Source: an uncultured Bacteroidales bacterium (GTDB taxonomy: Bacteria > Bacteroidota > Bacteroidia > Bacteroidales > Paludibacteraceae). Taken from it: 35,550 nucleotides of DNA. The notes beneath the pieces were generated by a model that saw only the letters and a program-made list of their open reading frames with translations, was not told the origin of the DNA and made no database searches. Location of the stretch: positions 1-35,550 of the forward strand of contig CAIUTB010000075.1 of the NCBI GenBank assembly GCA_903901975.1, given 5' to 3'. The translations under genes were made by a program, and so were the position numbers. This document shows, one piece after another, positions 1 through 8,128 of this stretch. The first letter of the stretch is position 1. Every line of letters begins with the position of its first letter.

Positions 1-135
1 AGTGGACGAAGAGCTGACAATAAAGGGATGAGCGTATTTTCTAAAAGTTATAACCCAGACAAAGTTTTATTGGTGGGTACGGGTGGAATAGGAATAGCCG
101 AATTTCTGAAAATGAATCCAAAAGACTTGTTTTGA
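1..135 (+). CDS. C-terminal end of a DUF4143-type AAA+ ATPase (partial)
   Basis: The window opens inside a gene: frame 1 is open from base 1 to a TGA at 133-135 and gives 44 residues. The tail contains GRRADNKGMSVFS followed by KVLLVGTGGIGIAEFL and ends in NPKDLF. From memory this is the usual C-terminus of Bacteroidota ATP-binding proteins with an N-terminal AAA domain and a C-terminal DUF4143 domain, which has a nuclease-like fold. The ATPase motifs lie outside the window. These proteins are often accessory or laterally moved genes of unknown function. A hairpin with a T-run follows directly, so transcription probably ends here. The family assignment rests only on the tail. Confidence 0.6.
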   Translation, partial: SGRRADNKGMSVFSKSYNPDKVLLVGTGGIGIAEFLKMNPKDLF

Positions 136-137
136 TT

Positions 138-187
138 TTGCAAAGCTGAAATGTTATTGGTTTATGTCAACTTTGCAATTTTTTTCT
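138..187 (+). terminator. Rho-independent terminator after the DUF4143 gene
   Basis: TTGCAAAGCTGA (138-149) pairs with TCAACTTTGCAA (167-178), with one C-A mismatch and a 17-base loop. A run of T residues follows on the plus strand. It lies 3 bases after the stop codon at 135. Confidence 0.65.
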
Positions 188-256
188 TCAAAATACTACC
201 CGAAATCCTACAAAATTAATCGCCGTATCTGGGGAAAAGCATTATTGCGGGTACTA

Positions 257-1816
257 TTATAATTTCATATAAAAATCATCATCATTGTTATTATCCGGAA
301 AGTCATCAAATTCATCCAGTAAGTAACGGTGCCTATCTTGCATTGAAAATTCTGGGGTTTCTTCAAAATCTAACTCTTCAATTTCCTCTATATCAATAAT
401 CATTTCTTTTTCCATTTCGATAATCATCTCATTATTCAACTTTTCATGTCTAAATTCATTTGAAGGAAGCAAATCAAATAACTTCTGAAGTTGAAGATTC
501 CATTCAGCTTCTAATTTGTTAAAATCTGAAGCAGTAGTATAAATTGAATCATGAACGGTCAACAATTTTATAGAGTCATACTTTTTATAAAGTTCTCCAA
601 CAACTCGAAATATAAAACTGGATTCAATTTTTACCAAAACATCATATACGCTTTGTTCTCTATCTTTAATTTTAACCACACATTCATGAATGCACGGAAA
701 CTTAAACTGCATATAATCAATAATCAATGAATTGCTATAGCCTTTCACATAGGGAGTGCCATCAACACTTCCGTTTAAATAAATCTGATAGAGCAATTTT
801 ACGATGTCTTTGGTAAATAATCTTTTTGATTTTACGCCGGTAATTTCAGTTGAACTGTTCTGAAAATTCTTTTTGTTCGAACGAGCTAATCTGTTTTTCT
901 CATCCGAATTTCGGTTTTCATTTAAACCCTTGCAAAGATTTTCGTAAAAAGTGCCTGTAGTAACCCAACTGCAATACTCAACAAAATCAGCATCATGGAT
1001 TAATTCGGGATTTTGCTTTACACAATAAATAGCCAGCATCAAAGGGAATGAATTGCTAACATCTTTGTATCTCAGAAACTCATTATTCAACTGAATGTTA
1101 TTCAACCGCACATGAGAAGATAGCATGGTAAAATTGGTATATAATCTATTAGAAGTGAATTTGAAAGTTTTATCACCTTTATTCCACTTGAACATTTCGG
1201 CTTGATTATAAAACCATTTACCTATATCAATAAATTTACTGTTCTGAAAATTAGTTTTTTCTATTTCGTTTGGGTGTATCAGACAGCTTTTAAAATCTTT
1301 CTTTAACCTCTTTACAATTTCAGGGTTTAAAAATAATTTGTTAGTGAAATTCTTTTTGCTTGTTTTAGCTGGAGCTATTGTGGGAATGGCTTTGTTATCA
1401 TTTATTGGAACGAATATTACTCTTTTTATTGTGACCCATTGTTTAAAATGTTCTGTGAAACGATAACCAAAAGGTTTGGACTTAGTATAATCTCTAAAAA
1501 GGTATTCTGGGCTTGGCTTGCCTTTTATTTTATAAACAAAATAACTCCTTTCAAGATAACCATTCAAAAGTAGATATTGTATATACGTTTTGTAATTGTC
1601 CAGTGTAGATTTCAATGCCACAGAAGGAATGTCAACAAATCCATTGCTATGGTCTATACCTTTACGATGAATCTTACTGATAAGTAGATTTAAAATTTTA
1701 TCAAAATTCCTACTGTAAAGTTTTACTGATTTACCATTTATTATTGTTTCCCCATTTTCTAATCCTTCAAATCCATTGAACTCGAAATATACCTTTCTAT
1801 TTATCTTATTAATCAT
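257..1816 (-). CDS. Divergent family A-type polymerase-like protein (palm motifs A, B, C)
   Basis: A 519-residue protein I cannot assign to a named family. Three segments in the right order match family A DNA polymerases and T7-type RNA polymerases. Motif A-like is D252-V-S-N-S-F-P. Motif B-like is R332-x3-K336-x6-Y343, reading KRLFTKDIVKLLYQIYLNG (331-349). Motif C-like is LLTVHDSIYTT with H422-D423-S424. Residues 1-240 are lysine/aromatic rich with no recognised domain. The last 70 residues are strongly acidic (many D/E, ending DDFPDNNNDDDFYMKL). No 3'-5' exonuclease motifs are evident. It is read leftward from an AT-rich region with a dyad just upstream of the start. The surroundings (DUF4143 tail, small charged ORF, tRNA) suggest a mobile-element or plasmid/phage-derived gene. 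Motifs are read directly; polymerase function is inference. Confidence 0.55.
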   Translation of the reverse strand: MINKINRKVYFEFNGFEGLENGETIINGKSVKLYSRNFDKILNLLISKIHRKGIDHSNGFVDIPSVALKSTLDNYKTYIQYLLLNGYLERSYFVYKIKGKPSPEYLFRDYTKSKPFGYRFTEHFKQWVTIKRVIFVPINDNKAIPTIAPAKTSKKNFTNKLFLNPEIVKRLKKDFKSCLIHPNEIEKTNFQNSKFIDIGKWFYNQAEMFKWNKGDKTFKFTSNRLYTNFTMLSSHVRLNNIQLNNEFLRYKDVSNSFPLMLAIYCVKQNPELIHDADFVEYCSWVTTGTFYENLCKGLNENRNSDEKNRLARSNKKNFQNSSTEITGVKSKRLFTKDIVKLLYQIYLNGSVDGTPYVKGYSNSLIIDYMQFKFPCIHECVVKIKDREQSVYDVLVKIESSFIFRVVGELYKKYDSIKLLTVHDSIYTTASDFNKLEAEWNLQLQKLFDLLPSNEFRHEKLNNEMIIEMEKEMIIDIEEIEELDFEETPEFSMQDRHRYLLDEFDDFPDNNNDDDFYMKL

Positions 1817-1823
1817 AACACTT

Positions 1824-1850
1824 ACTTTTTTATTTATATATTAAAAAAGT
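1824..1850. promoter_or_regulatory. Operator-like dyad upstream of the polymerase-like gene
   Basis: ACTTTTTTA at 1824-1832 and its exact inverse TAAAAAAGT at 1842-1850 are separated by 9 AT bases. The dyad begins 8 bases upstream of the minus-strand start codon at 1816. Its position would suit repressor binding or start-site occlusion. It lies in AT-rich sequence, so chance is possible. Confidence 0.3.
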
Positions 1851-2084
1851 TGGGTCTCTTAATAAAAAAATATAGTGTTATATTTATATTTTTATAAACT
1901 ATATCAAGAAAACTTAGAGGTTCTGGGAGCTATGTGTTTGTATATTAAAGGAGTAATATTTTTTGAGTATGGAAATTGCATTTTTTCTACTTAAATTTAT
2001 TTTTTAATGCAAACGAATAAATTCAAAATACGACTAAAAGTCATTTTGTAGAAATTATATATACCCTAAAAAAAAGTAAAGCTT

Positions 2085-2303
2085 ATGATGAACTATAGGG
2101 AGTACAATGATTCTCTTATCAACGATGCAAATGAGAAATCAAAATCTAAAAGGAAATTATTGAAATCAAACAAAATGAATGGAGATATAAAATCTAAGGA
2201 GTTAGAAAGGCAAAAAGAAGAATTCGAAAAAGAGGAGGCAAGAAAGCAATTTATCAAACAGAACATGAATAGGTTTGTTAATGGGCCGTCTGCATTTGAT
2301 TGA
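2085..2303 (+). CDS. Small highly charged hypothetical protein
   Basis: A 72-residue ORF, divergent from the polymerase-like gene. It begins with two consecutive ATG codons (2085 and 2088) after an A-rich stretch typical of translation starts in this phylum. The protein is dominated by K, E, N and R. Residues 15-62 are predicted helical and probably coiled-coil (KELERQKEEFEKEEARKQF), with a short NRFVNGPSAFD tail. There is no signal peptide or membrane segment. I do not recognise a family. Composition and a start context like its neighbours make it plausible as a real gene. An accessory protein of the same mobile region is possible but not shown. Confidence 0.45.
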   Translation: MMNYREYNDSLINDANEKSKSKRKLLKSNKMNGDIKSKELERQKEEFEKEEARKQFIKQNMNRFVNGPSAFD

Positions 2304-2812
2304 ATTAAAGTTGAAAATTTATTTTGGGATCAACCTTTTTTGTTATTACGGATTTAATGGCTCACGAGTCATTTCATCATTATTGTGATGTGAAGCGTCA
2401 TTTGACTGGTGCGGTCTTTTTATCTGGAAATGGAAGATTGTTTGGCAGTATTACATTCATTCAATTCCTTCTCAAAACCAAATTACATTTCGAAAATCGC
2501 AATGAATTATTCTTATTTATATGATTCATATGTTAGTCTTAGCGAATGTCACTCGCTCAAGACTTTGATTCAAATGAAAGTAAGTTGCATGATTATCTGA
2601 AAGATGAACATTTTAATGCCTATCAGGCGGCTAGCTAAAAACCTGGCACTTATTTACACATCAAAAATGTTACTCAACCGCCTTCTAAAATTATATTAAG
2701 AATGAAGAGATGGATAAACTGGTGGCATTTGGTGTGCCCTTAAACTCAGTTCTTGAAGAAATCAAACTAATTGGAAATTCTGGCTGTATAATTAATTTGA
2801 GGTAGTCGGATA
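2304..2812. other. Gene-poor, probably decayed stretch
   Basis: No convincing gene. Two short overlapping plus-strand frames (about 2324-2600) have unlikely compositions. Two fragments read more like protein: one around 2546-2638 ends KLHDYLKDEHFNAYQAAS before a stop, and one around 2710-2805 reads DKLVAFGVPLNSVLEEIKL. Both are too short to name. The likeliest reading is remnants of lost genes next to the tRNA. Confidence 0.35.
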
Positions 2813-2849
2813 TTAAATAACATGACTTTCCGATTGAGCCATTTTTATT

Positions 2850-2871
2850 TGTTGTGCAAATGTTGTGCAAA
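2850..2871. repeat. Tandem 11-bp direct repeat
   Basis: TGTTGTGCAAA occurs twice back to back (2850-2860 and 2861-2871), just beyond the terminator of the tRNA-Arg gene. Confidence 0.6.
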
Positions 2872-2875
2872 TCCT

Positions 2876-2921
2876 AAAAACAAAGAAGCTATTCATCTGA
2901 TAATAAGATGAATAGCTTCTT
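2876..2921 (-). terminator. Strong terminator of tRNA-Arg
   Basis: A perfect 16-bp inverted repeat (2883-2898 with 2906-2921) has a 7-base loop. On the minus strand it is followed by TGTTTTT. It starts 7 bases beyond the 3' end of the tRNA, so the tRNA is a single-gene unit. Confidence 0.85.
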
Positions 2922-2927
2922 AAATTG

Positions 2928-3001
2928 TGACCGCAGCAGGATTCAAACCTGCAACCCCCACATCCGTAGTGTGGTACTCTATTCAGTTGAGCTATGCAGC
3001 C
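2928..3001 (-). tRNA. tRNA-Arg (anticodon ACG)
   Basis: Read on the minus strand it folds into a full cloverleaf. The acceptor GGCTGCA pairs with TGCGGTC (two G-U pairs) with discriminator A. The anticodon stem is CCACA/TGTGG with loop CTACGGA, giving anticodon ACG, which reads CGU and, as inosine, other CGN arginine codons. The T arm is GCAGG-TTTGAAT-CCTGC. No 3' CCA is encoded. The length is 74 bases. It has its own consensus promoter upstream and terminator downstream. A tRNA beside the accessory region 136-2850 is a classic integration landmark, but I found no second copy of its 3' end to act as the other attachment site. Confidence 0.95.
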
Positions 3002-3022
3002 AGTCTTTTTATTAAGAGAGTG

Positions 3023-3053
3023 CAAAGATACGGCTATTTTTCATTTCTGCAAA
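3023..3053 (-). promoter_or_regulatory. Consensus Bacteroidota promoter of tRNA-Arg
   Basis: On the minus strand a perfect -33 TTTG (3050-3053) lies exactly 19 bases from a perfect -7 TATCTTTG (3023-3030). Transcription would start near 3016, about 15 bases before the tRNA. Confidence 0.8.
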
Positions 3054-3133
3054 GCAAATTTTGAAAAAAGTCTCCAAAATACTTGTTTTTCTTATTCTCT
3101 TACCGCTTGCTGTTTGCCGCTTACTGTTGTTTG

Positions 3134-5275
3134 TCAGGCAATTACAAAATCGAGTTGTTTCTTGTCCAGGTTGGCTTTGGCTACTTTAACAGTAATTTCG
3201 TCACCCAGTTGGTATTTTTTATGAAATCGTCGACCAACCAGACAATAATTCTTATCATCAAAAGTATAATAGTCGTCATCCAAATCGCGGATTGGAATCA
3301 TTCCTTCACATTTATTCTCAATCAGTTCGACGTAAATTCCCCATTCGGTAACACCCGAAATTACTCCATCGAATACCTGTCCAAGTCGTTCTGACATAAA
3401 CTCCACTTGTTTGTATTTAATGGAAGCCCGCTCGGCATTGGAAGCCAATTGCTCCATATCCGAACTGTGCTGACAATATTCTTCGTATTCCGAAGCATTG
3501 ACACTACGACCCCCATCAGCATATTTTTCAAGCAAGCGATGCACCATCATATCCGGATAACGGCGAATTGGGGATGTGAAGTGGGTGTAATAATCGAATG
3601 CCAGTCCGTAATGACCTAAATTAGCCGTTGAATAAATGGCTTTTGCCATCGAACGAATGGCAAGCGTTTCAATCAAATTTTGTTCTTTTTTACCCTGCAC
3701 TTCGTCCAGCAGATGATTGATAGAACCGGATATAGCAGTTTGTTTTCCACTGGTTTTTAGTGTATACCCAAAGCGCTTGATGAATGCAGCAAAATTATTC
3801 AGTTTATCAGGATTTGGTACATCGTGTATTCGATAGACAAAGGTCTTAACAGGCTGACCTTTTCCGGGCTTACCGATATGTGTGGCAACTGTTTTATTGG
3901 CCAAAAGCATAAACTCCTCAATCATTTTATTGGAATCTTTCTGTTCTTTGAAAAACACTGAAACAGGTTTCCCTTTCTCATCGATTTCAAAACGAACTTC
4001 CACGCGGTCAAAAGCAATCGCACCACTATCAAATCGTTTCTGACGAAGAAGCTTAGCGAGTCGGTCCATTGTCAGAATTTCCTCTTTATATTCTCCTTCA
4101 GCTGTTTCAATAACTGCTTGTGCTTCTTCGTAGGTAAATCGGCGGTCGCTACATGTTACGGTTTTGGCTATCTCGTAATGTTGAATTTCAGCGGCTTCGT
4201 TCATTTGAAAAATAACCGAATAAGTCAGTTTATCTTCATTCGGTCGGAGCGAGCAAATTCCGTTGGATAAATGTTCGGGCAGCATAGGGATGGTTCTGTC
4301 GACTAAATAAACTGAAGTGGCACGTTCACGACCTTCCTCATCGATAATGCTGTCGGGGCGAACGTAATGTGTCACATCGGCAATATGAACGCCAACTTCC
4401 CATAATCCGTTGGGTAATCTGCGTAACGAGAGGGCATCGTCAAAATCCTTGGCATCACGTGGATCGACCGTAAAAGTCGTCACGCCACGCATATCAATAC
4501 GTTTAGCCACTTCTTCGGGAGTGATGCCGGCATCAATTTTATCAGCAGCGGCTTCCACTTCAACCGGATATTTGTAAGGCAAGCCAAATTCGGCCAAAAT
4601 AGCGTGCATTTCGGTATTATTATCGCCTTTATCACCTAACACATCAATCACTTCGCCAATCGGATTTTTGGCATTCGGTTCCCAACCAAGCAATTTTACG
4701 ATTACTTTTTGTCCGTTTTTGCCTCCGTTCAGCTTGTTTTTTGGAATAAAAATATCGTTGGTCATAATGCGGTTATCCAGCATAAGGAAGGCATAATTCT
4801 CCGACACATCCAATATGCCAACAAAAGTATCTTTTGCCCGCTTGGTGATTTCAACCACTTCGCCTTCGGGTTGTTGCCCCTTTCGGTGAGCATACAGGAA
4901 TACCTTGACACGGTCGTTGAGCAACGCATGATTGGTTTTCCGTTCAGGGATGAACACCGGTTCGCCTCCATCGTCCGGAATCAGGTAGGTTTTCACACCC
5001 TGACGGTCGATAACACCTTCGATATATCCGCCACGCGAATTGACCTTAAACTTCCCGCGTGAAATCTCCACTAAGAAATCTTCATCCAGCAATTCGTACA
5101 ACAACTGATTAATAAATATGCGCTGCGACTCGGATTTAATTTCCAACAGCGTTGATATTTGCTTATAATTGTAGGTTTTCTCTGTATTTTCGTTGAATAC
5201 ATTGATTATATTCCGTACCAGTTCTTTTTTATTCATTTTGGTACTAGCACCTGATTTGTTGCGTTTCTTGGCCAT
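3134..5275 (-). CDS. rnr: Ribonuclease R (RNB-family 3'-5' exoribonuclease)
   Basis: A processive 3'-5' exoribonuclease for structured RNA in decay and quality control; cytoplasmic. It has 713 residues, normal for Bacteroidota RNase R. Order of domains: lysine-rich N-terminus with a winged-helix region (about 15-75), cold-shock/OB domains (about 85-215), the RNB catalytic domain (about 250-585), and a C-terminal S1 domain (about 630-713, GVISGVTEWGIYVEL). The catalytic signature FTVDPRDAKDFDDALS is intact, with the metal-binding aspartates at D271, D277, D279 and D280. The S1 domain ends without the long basic tail of the E. coli enzyme. The ATG at 5275 fits the start of the family. It is divergent from ald across about 490 bases and probably monocistronic. 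Confidence 0.96.
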   Translation of the reverse strand: MAKKRNKSGASTKMNKKELVRNIINVFNENTEKTYNYKQISTLLEIKSESQRIFINQLLYELLDEDFLVEISRGKFKVNSRGGYIEGVIDRQGVKTYLIPDDGGEPVFIPERKTNHALLNDRVKVFLYAHRKGQQPEGEVVEITKRAKDTFVGILDVSENYAFLMLDNRIMTNDIFIPKNKLNGGKNGQKVIVKLLGWEPNAKNPIGEVIDVLGDKGDNNTEMHAILAEFGLPYKYPVEVEAAADKIDAGITPEEVAKRIDMRGVTTFTVDPRDAKDFDDALSLRRLPNGLWEVGVHIADVTHYVRPDSIIDEEGRERATSVYLVDRTIPMLPEHLSNGICSLRPNEDKLTYSVIFQMNEAAEIQHYEIAKTVTCSDRRFTYEEAQAVIETAEGEYKEEILTMDRLAKLLRQKRFDSGAIAFDRVEVRFEIDEKGKPVSVFFKEQKDSNKMIEEFMLLANKTVATHIGKPGKGQPVKTFVYRIHDVPNPDKLNNFAAFIKRFGYTLKTSGKQTAISGSINHLLDEVQGKKEQNLIETLAIRSMAKAIYSTANLGHYGLAFDYYTHFTSPIRRYPDMMVHRLLEKYADGGRSVNASEYEEYCQHSSDMEQLASNAERASIKYKQVEFMSERLGQVFDGVISGVTEWGIYVELIENKCEGMIPIRDLDDDYYTFDDKNYCLVGRRFHKKYQLGDEITVKVAKANLDKKQLDFVIA

Positions 5276-5323
5276 GGCAGAGCAGTTGAAAGGTTTTGTA
5301 GTTACTGGTCGAAGCTGTCACGA

Positions 5324-5331
5324 CAAAGATA
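5324..5331 (-). promoter_or_regulatory. -7 box of the rnr promoter
   Basis: TATCTTTG on the minus strand matches TAnnTTTG and lies 48 bases upstream of the rnr start codon. No good TTTG is seen 19 bases further upstream, so only the -7 element is claimed. Confidence 0.5.
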
Positions 5332-5767
5332 GTGAGTAGATGTCAATTTTTGGCATGAATAGTGAGAAAAAATTGAAGACTCAAATTCTGTAAGGAAATG
5401 GGACAAATTGAATGCAGGTTTCTTAAAATTATCTGACATGAAGCCGAATTAATTAATCCGATTATTAAAATAAATGCTAACTTCCGATTTATAACTAATT
5501 CGAGATATAGTCTGATTATTTCACTTATTAATGATTCAAAATACACGATATTAGTTCATTTAAACTGGTTTTAATTACAGTTATCATTTTTATTTTAGTG
5601 CTAAATACCAACCATATAGAATAAAAATACAGGCTTTTTAATAATTTTTATCCAAAACATGTTCCAGTTTAAAATTAATCTCTTATTTTTACGGCGAAAT
5701 CAACCGAATTTGAATGATTTCATTCCAGAAATTGATTAAGTATCGTGATTTTTAAAATGATAGAAAT
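5332..5767. other. Intergenic region between rnr and ald
   Basis: About 435 AT-rich bases between divergent genes. A 67-codon minus-strand frame at 5343-5546 has no recognisable features and poor coding character. No hairpin, RNA element or convincing ald promoter was found. The ald promoter must lie here, and TATTTTTA at 5684-5691 is one mismatch from the -7 consensus. Confidence 0.4.
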
Positions 5768-6853
5768 ATGAAAATTGGAATCCCAAAAGAAATTAAAAAT
5801 AACGAAAGCAGGGTTGCCGTAACTCCCGGAGGAGCAAGAACCTTAACGCAACATGGGCACGAAGTATTTGTTGAAACACATGCCGGTGATAATAGTGGCT
5901 TTAATGATGACCAATACCTAAAAGCCGGAGCAAAAATCTTATCAACCTCAGCGGAAGTTTTTGCTATTGCCGAAATGATAATGAAGGTAAAAGAGCCCAT
6001 AAAAAGCGAATATAAGCTCATTCGACCGGGTCAATTGGTTTTCACCTATTTCCATTTTGCTTCTGAAAAAGAACTAACACTAGCCATGATGGAAAGTGGT
6101 GCGATTTGCCTTGCTTACGAAACCGTCGAAAAAGAAGATCACACTTTGCCACTATTAATTCCTATGTCCGAAGTGGCCGGACGAATGTCTATTCAGGAAG
6201 GTGCAAAGTATCTCGAAAAACCGAAAGGTGGAAAAGGAATTTTGCTGGGTGGTGTTCCGGGAGTAAAACCAGCCAATGTGCTTGTATTAGGTGGCGGTGT
6301 TGTTGGAACACAAGCTGCTTTAATGGCTGCCGGTTTAGGTGCTCATGTTACCATAGCCGATATTTCGCTAGCAAGGTTACGCTATCTGAGTGAAATTATG
6401 CCGGCTAATGTAGATACTTTAATGTCGTCAACTCATAATATTGAAGAAATGCTTCCATTCACCGATTTAGTAATTGGTGCCGTATTAATACCCGGAGCAA
6501 AAGCACCACATTTGATAACACGTGATATGCTTAAACTTATGCAGCCCGGTTCAGTATTGGTTGATGTGGCAATCGATCAGGGAGGTTGCTTTGAAACTTC
6601 TCACGCTACAACACACACTGATCCTGTATACGAAGTGGATGGAATATTGCATTATTGTGTTGCTAACATTCCAGGTGCAGTACCATTTACGTCAACTCTG
6701 GCACTTACAAATGCAACGCTGCCCTACGCTCTCAAGCTGGCAAATGAAGGTTGGGAAAAAGCCTGTAACCTTTACGAGGATTTACGTAAAGGTCTGAATA
6801 TCGTACAGGGTAAAATTGTCTTTAAAGCTGTTGCCGATACCTTTGGATTATAA
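5768..6853 (+). CDS. ald: Alanine dehydrogenase (NAD+)
   Basis: Catalyses the reversible NAD-dependent oxidative deamination of L-alanine to pyruvate and ammonia, linking alanine use to central metabolism and nitrogen assimilation; cytoplasmic, usually hexameric. At 361 residues it is close to the usual 360-375. Key residues sit at family positions: R15 (pyruvate carboxylate), K75, catalytic H96 in VFTYFHFA, catalytic D270 in LVDVAIDQGG. The NAD-binding Rossmann loop is VLVLGGGVVG (171-180). The N-terminal MKIGIPKEIKNNESRVAVTP is diagnostic of the AlaDH/PNT family; absence of transmembrane parts separates it from transhydrogenase. A terminator follows. The next gene encodes a FadR-type regulator in the same direction with its own promoter, so it may or may not control ald. 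Confidence 0.97.
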   Translation: MKIGIPKEIKNNESRVAVTPGGARTLTQHGHEVFVETHAGDNSGFNDDQYLKAGAKILSTSAEVFAIAEMIMKVKEPIKSEYKLIRPGQLVFTYFHFASEKELTLAMMESGAICLAYETVEKEDHTLPLLIPMSEVAGRMSIQEGAKYLEKPKGGKGILLGGVPGVKPANVLVLGGGVVGTQAALMAAGLGAHVTIADISLARLRYLSEIMPANVDTLMSSTHNIEEMLPFTDLVIGAVLIPGAKAPHLITRDMLKLMQPGSVLVDVAIDQGGCFETSHATTHTDPVYEVDGILHYCVANIPGAVPFTSTLALTNATLPYALKLANEGWEKACNLYEDLRKGLNIVQGKIVFKAVADTFGL

Positions 6854-6870
6854 TTTTGCATTTATTTTTA

Positions 6871-6910
6871 AAAAGCTCTTGCCAAATACACTGGTAAGAG
6901 CTTTTTTTTT
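6871..6910 (+). terminator. Terminator of ald
   Basis: AAAGCTCTTGCCA and TGGTAAGAGCTTT form a 13-bp stem with one G-U pair and a 7-base loop, running into nine T residues. It lies 18 bases after the ald stop. The remaining gap to 7193 holds no gene beyond the promoter listed next. Confidence 0.85.
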
Positions 6911-7103
6911 GTTTTTACGATTCAAAATAGCTGAATTAATATGTTTTAGAGCATGAATTGAAAAATAATTGAGAAATGTTTTGGAAATAGCCAAAATTAA
7001 TATTATTTTTGGTCGACCAACTTGTAAAGCTTGAAATAATGTTATTCCTTCGAATAATATTTTAAAAATCAATTTTAATTCTTAAAAATATAAATTTTCA
7101 CAT

Positions 7104-7111
7104 TATCTTTG
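7104..7111 (+). promoter_or_regulatory. -7 box of the FadR-type regulator gene
   Basis: TATCTTTG matches TAnnTTTG exactly, 82 bases upstream of the start codon at 7194. The -33 position (7081-7084) reads CTTA, a poor match. The leader of about 75 bases shows no obvious structure. Confidence 0.5.
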
Positions 7112-7193
7112 CAGAAAGCACTTCAAACCAACACATTTAGCATGGTATTGCAGGGATATTTAACCAATAAACGAACAATTTTACATTAATACA

Positions 7194-7910
7194 ATGGCTG
7201 AAACTTTTACTGGACATAAGGAACAAAGTTTGGAAAGTCCTACCGACAGAGTAATTTCTAAAGTTAAGGATCTGATTAATTCAGGGATACTTAAACCCGG
7301 CGATAAACTTCCTGCAGAACGAAAATTAGCGTTGGAATTTGGATTTGGAAGAACTCAGGTGCGTGAGGCATTACATAAACTCGAATTCTATGGCATCATC
7401 AAAACACTTCCTCAAAGTGGTTCAATAATAAACGGGCTCGATATTAATACATTGGATGGCTTAATTTCAGATGTGTTAAATCTCCAGAGTTATGACTTTT
7501 TCTCTTTGGTCGAAACCCGTGTTTTGCTCGAAACGAATGCTATCAGACTCTGTGCTGAACGTTGGAACGATCAGGATATGAAAAACCTGTCAAGAGCTCA
7601 TGCAAATTATTTACGCGATTTTGATACTCAAGACCGAATTGGCAGCGACTTTGCTTTTCATCGTACTATTGCTGAATCAAGTCACAATCCTGTTTTCAAA
7701 GCTATGTTGATGATTGTAATTCCTGATATTATGACAATTTATCAACGTGACCGGATTTGTGCTCCAAACCCCGATGTAACGAATGAACATCAAGGTATGA
7801 TGGACGCCATCAAAAGGCGTGACGGTGAAGAAGCTGCTAAAATTATGGCACAGCACTTAAAAGGGGTGCTTGATTTCGCAAAATTAAAACTTGAACAAGA
7901 AAATAATTAA
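7194..7910 (+). CDS. FadR-subfamily GntR transcriptional regulator
   Basis: A 238-residue ligand-responsive DNA-binding protein. Residues 17-80 form the GntR winged helix-turn-helix (LKPGDKLPAERKLALEFG then RTQVREALHKLE). Residues about 100-230 form the all-helical FCD effector domain. The metal-site pattern of FCD proteins is complete: D152, H156, H199 and H221, so a metal-bound small carboxylate effector is likely, as in lactate or gluconate-type regulators of this group. The family is usually a dimeric repressor. The effector cannot be read from sequence. It follows ald but is separated by a terminator and has its own promoter; control of ald or of itself is inference. A terminator follows. 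Confidence 0.9.
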   Translation: MAETFTGHKEQSLESPTDRVISKVKDLINSGILKPGDKLPAERKLALEFGFGRTQVREALHKLEFYGIIKTLPQSGSIINGLDINTLDGLISDVLNLQSYDFFSLVETRVLLETNAIRLCAERWNDQDMKNLSRAHANYLRDFDTQDRIGSDFAFHRTIAESSHNPVFKAMLMIVIPDIMTIYQRDRICAPNPDVTNEHQGMMDAIKRRDGEEAAKIMAQHLKGVLDFAKLKLEQENN

Positions 7911-7936
7911 AATCAAGTTGAGAATTACAAGTTTTG

Positions 7937-7965
7937 GGGAGGCTTTTAGCTTCCCTTTTCTTTTG
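7937..7965 (+). terminator. Terminator of the FadR-type regulator gene
   Basis: GGGAGGC (7937-7943) pairs with GCTTCCC (7949-7955) through one G-U, with loop TTTTA, followed by TTTTCTTTT. Confidence 0.7.
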
Positions 7966-8070
7966 TAAATTAATTGGAAGATAGAACTTTTCAAACACAA
8001 ATTTTAAATTAAATTGAGGAGATTAGTATATTTTATCATTATACAAAATATCGGTTTAAAATTTATTGAC

Positions 8071-8078
8071 TACTTTTG
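8071..8078 (+). promoter_or_regulatory. -7 box of the polysaccharide cluster
   Basis: TACTTTTG matches TAnnTTTG and lies 50 bases upstream of the ATG at 8129. It falls inside the longest open frame, which would start at a TTG at 8066. That argues for the downstream ATG as the true start. Confidence 0.45.
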
Positions 8079-8128
8079 ACATCCAATTAGGTCAAATCGA
8101 TAAAAACAAAAATCAGAAAATTACAATT

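Noticed and set aside
2928-3001. tRNA-Arg as a proven attachment site of an integrated element
   Set aside because: No integrase gene and no second copy of the tRNA 3' end are visible in the window.
2813-3025. 70-codon minus-strand frame
   Set aside because: It is simply the translation of the tRNA-Arg gene and its flanks.
5343-5546. 67-codon minus-strand frame upstream of rnr
   Set aside because: AT-rich intergenic sequence, no recognisable protein features, and it sits in the promoter space of two divergent genes.
8066-8128. N-terminal extension of the small membrane protein from a TTG
   Set aside because: The segment overlaps a TACTTTTG -7 box and is followed by a well-placed ATG; the shorter start is preferred.
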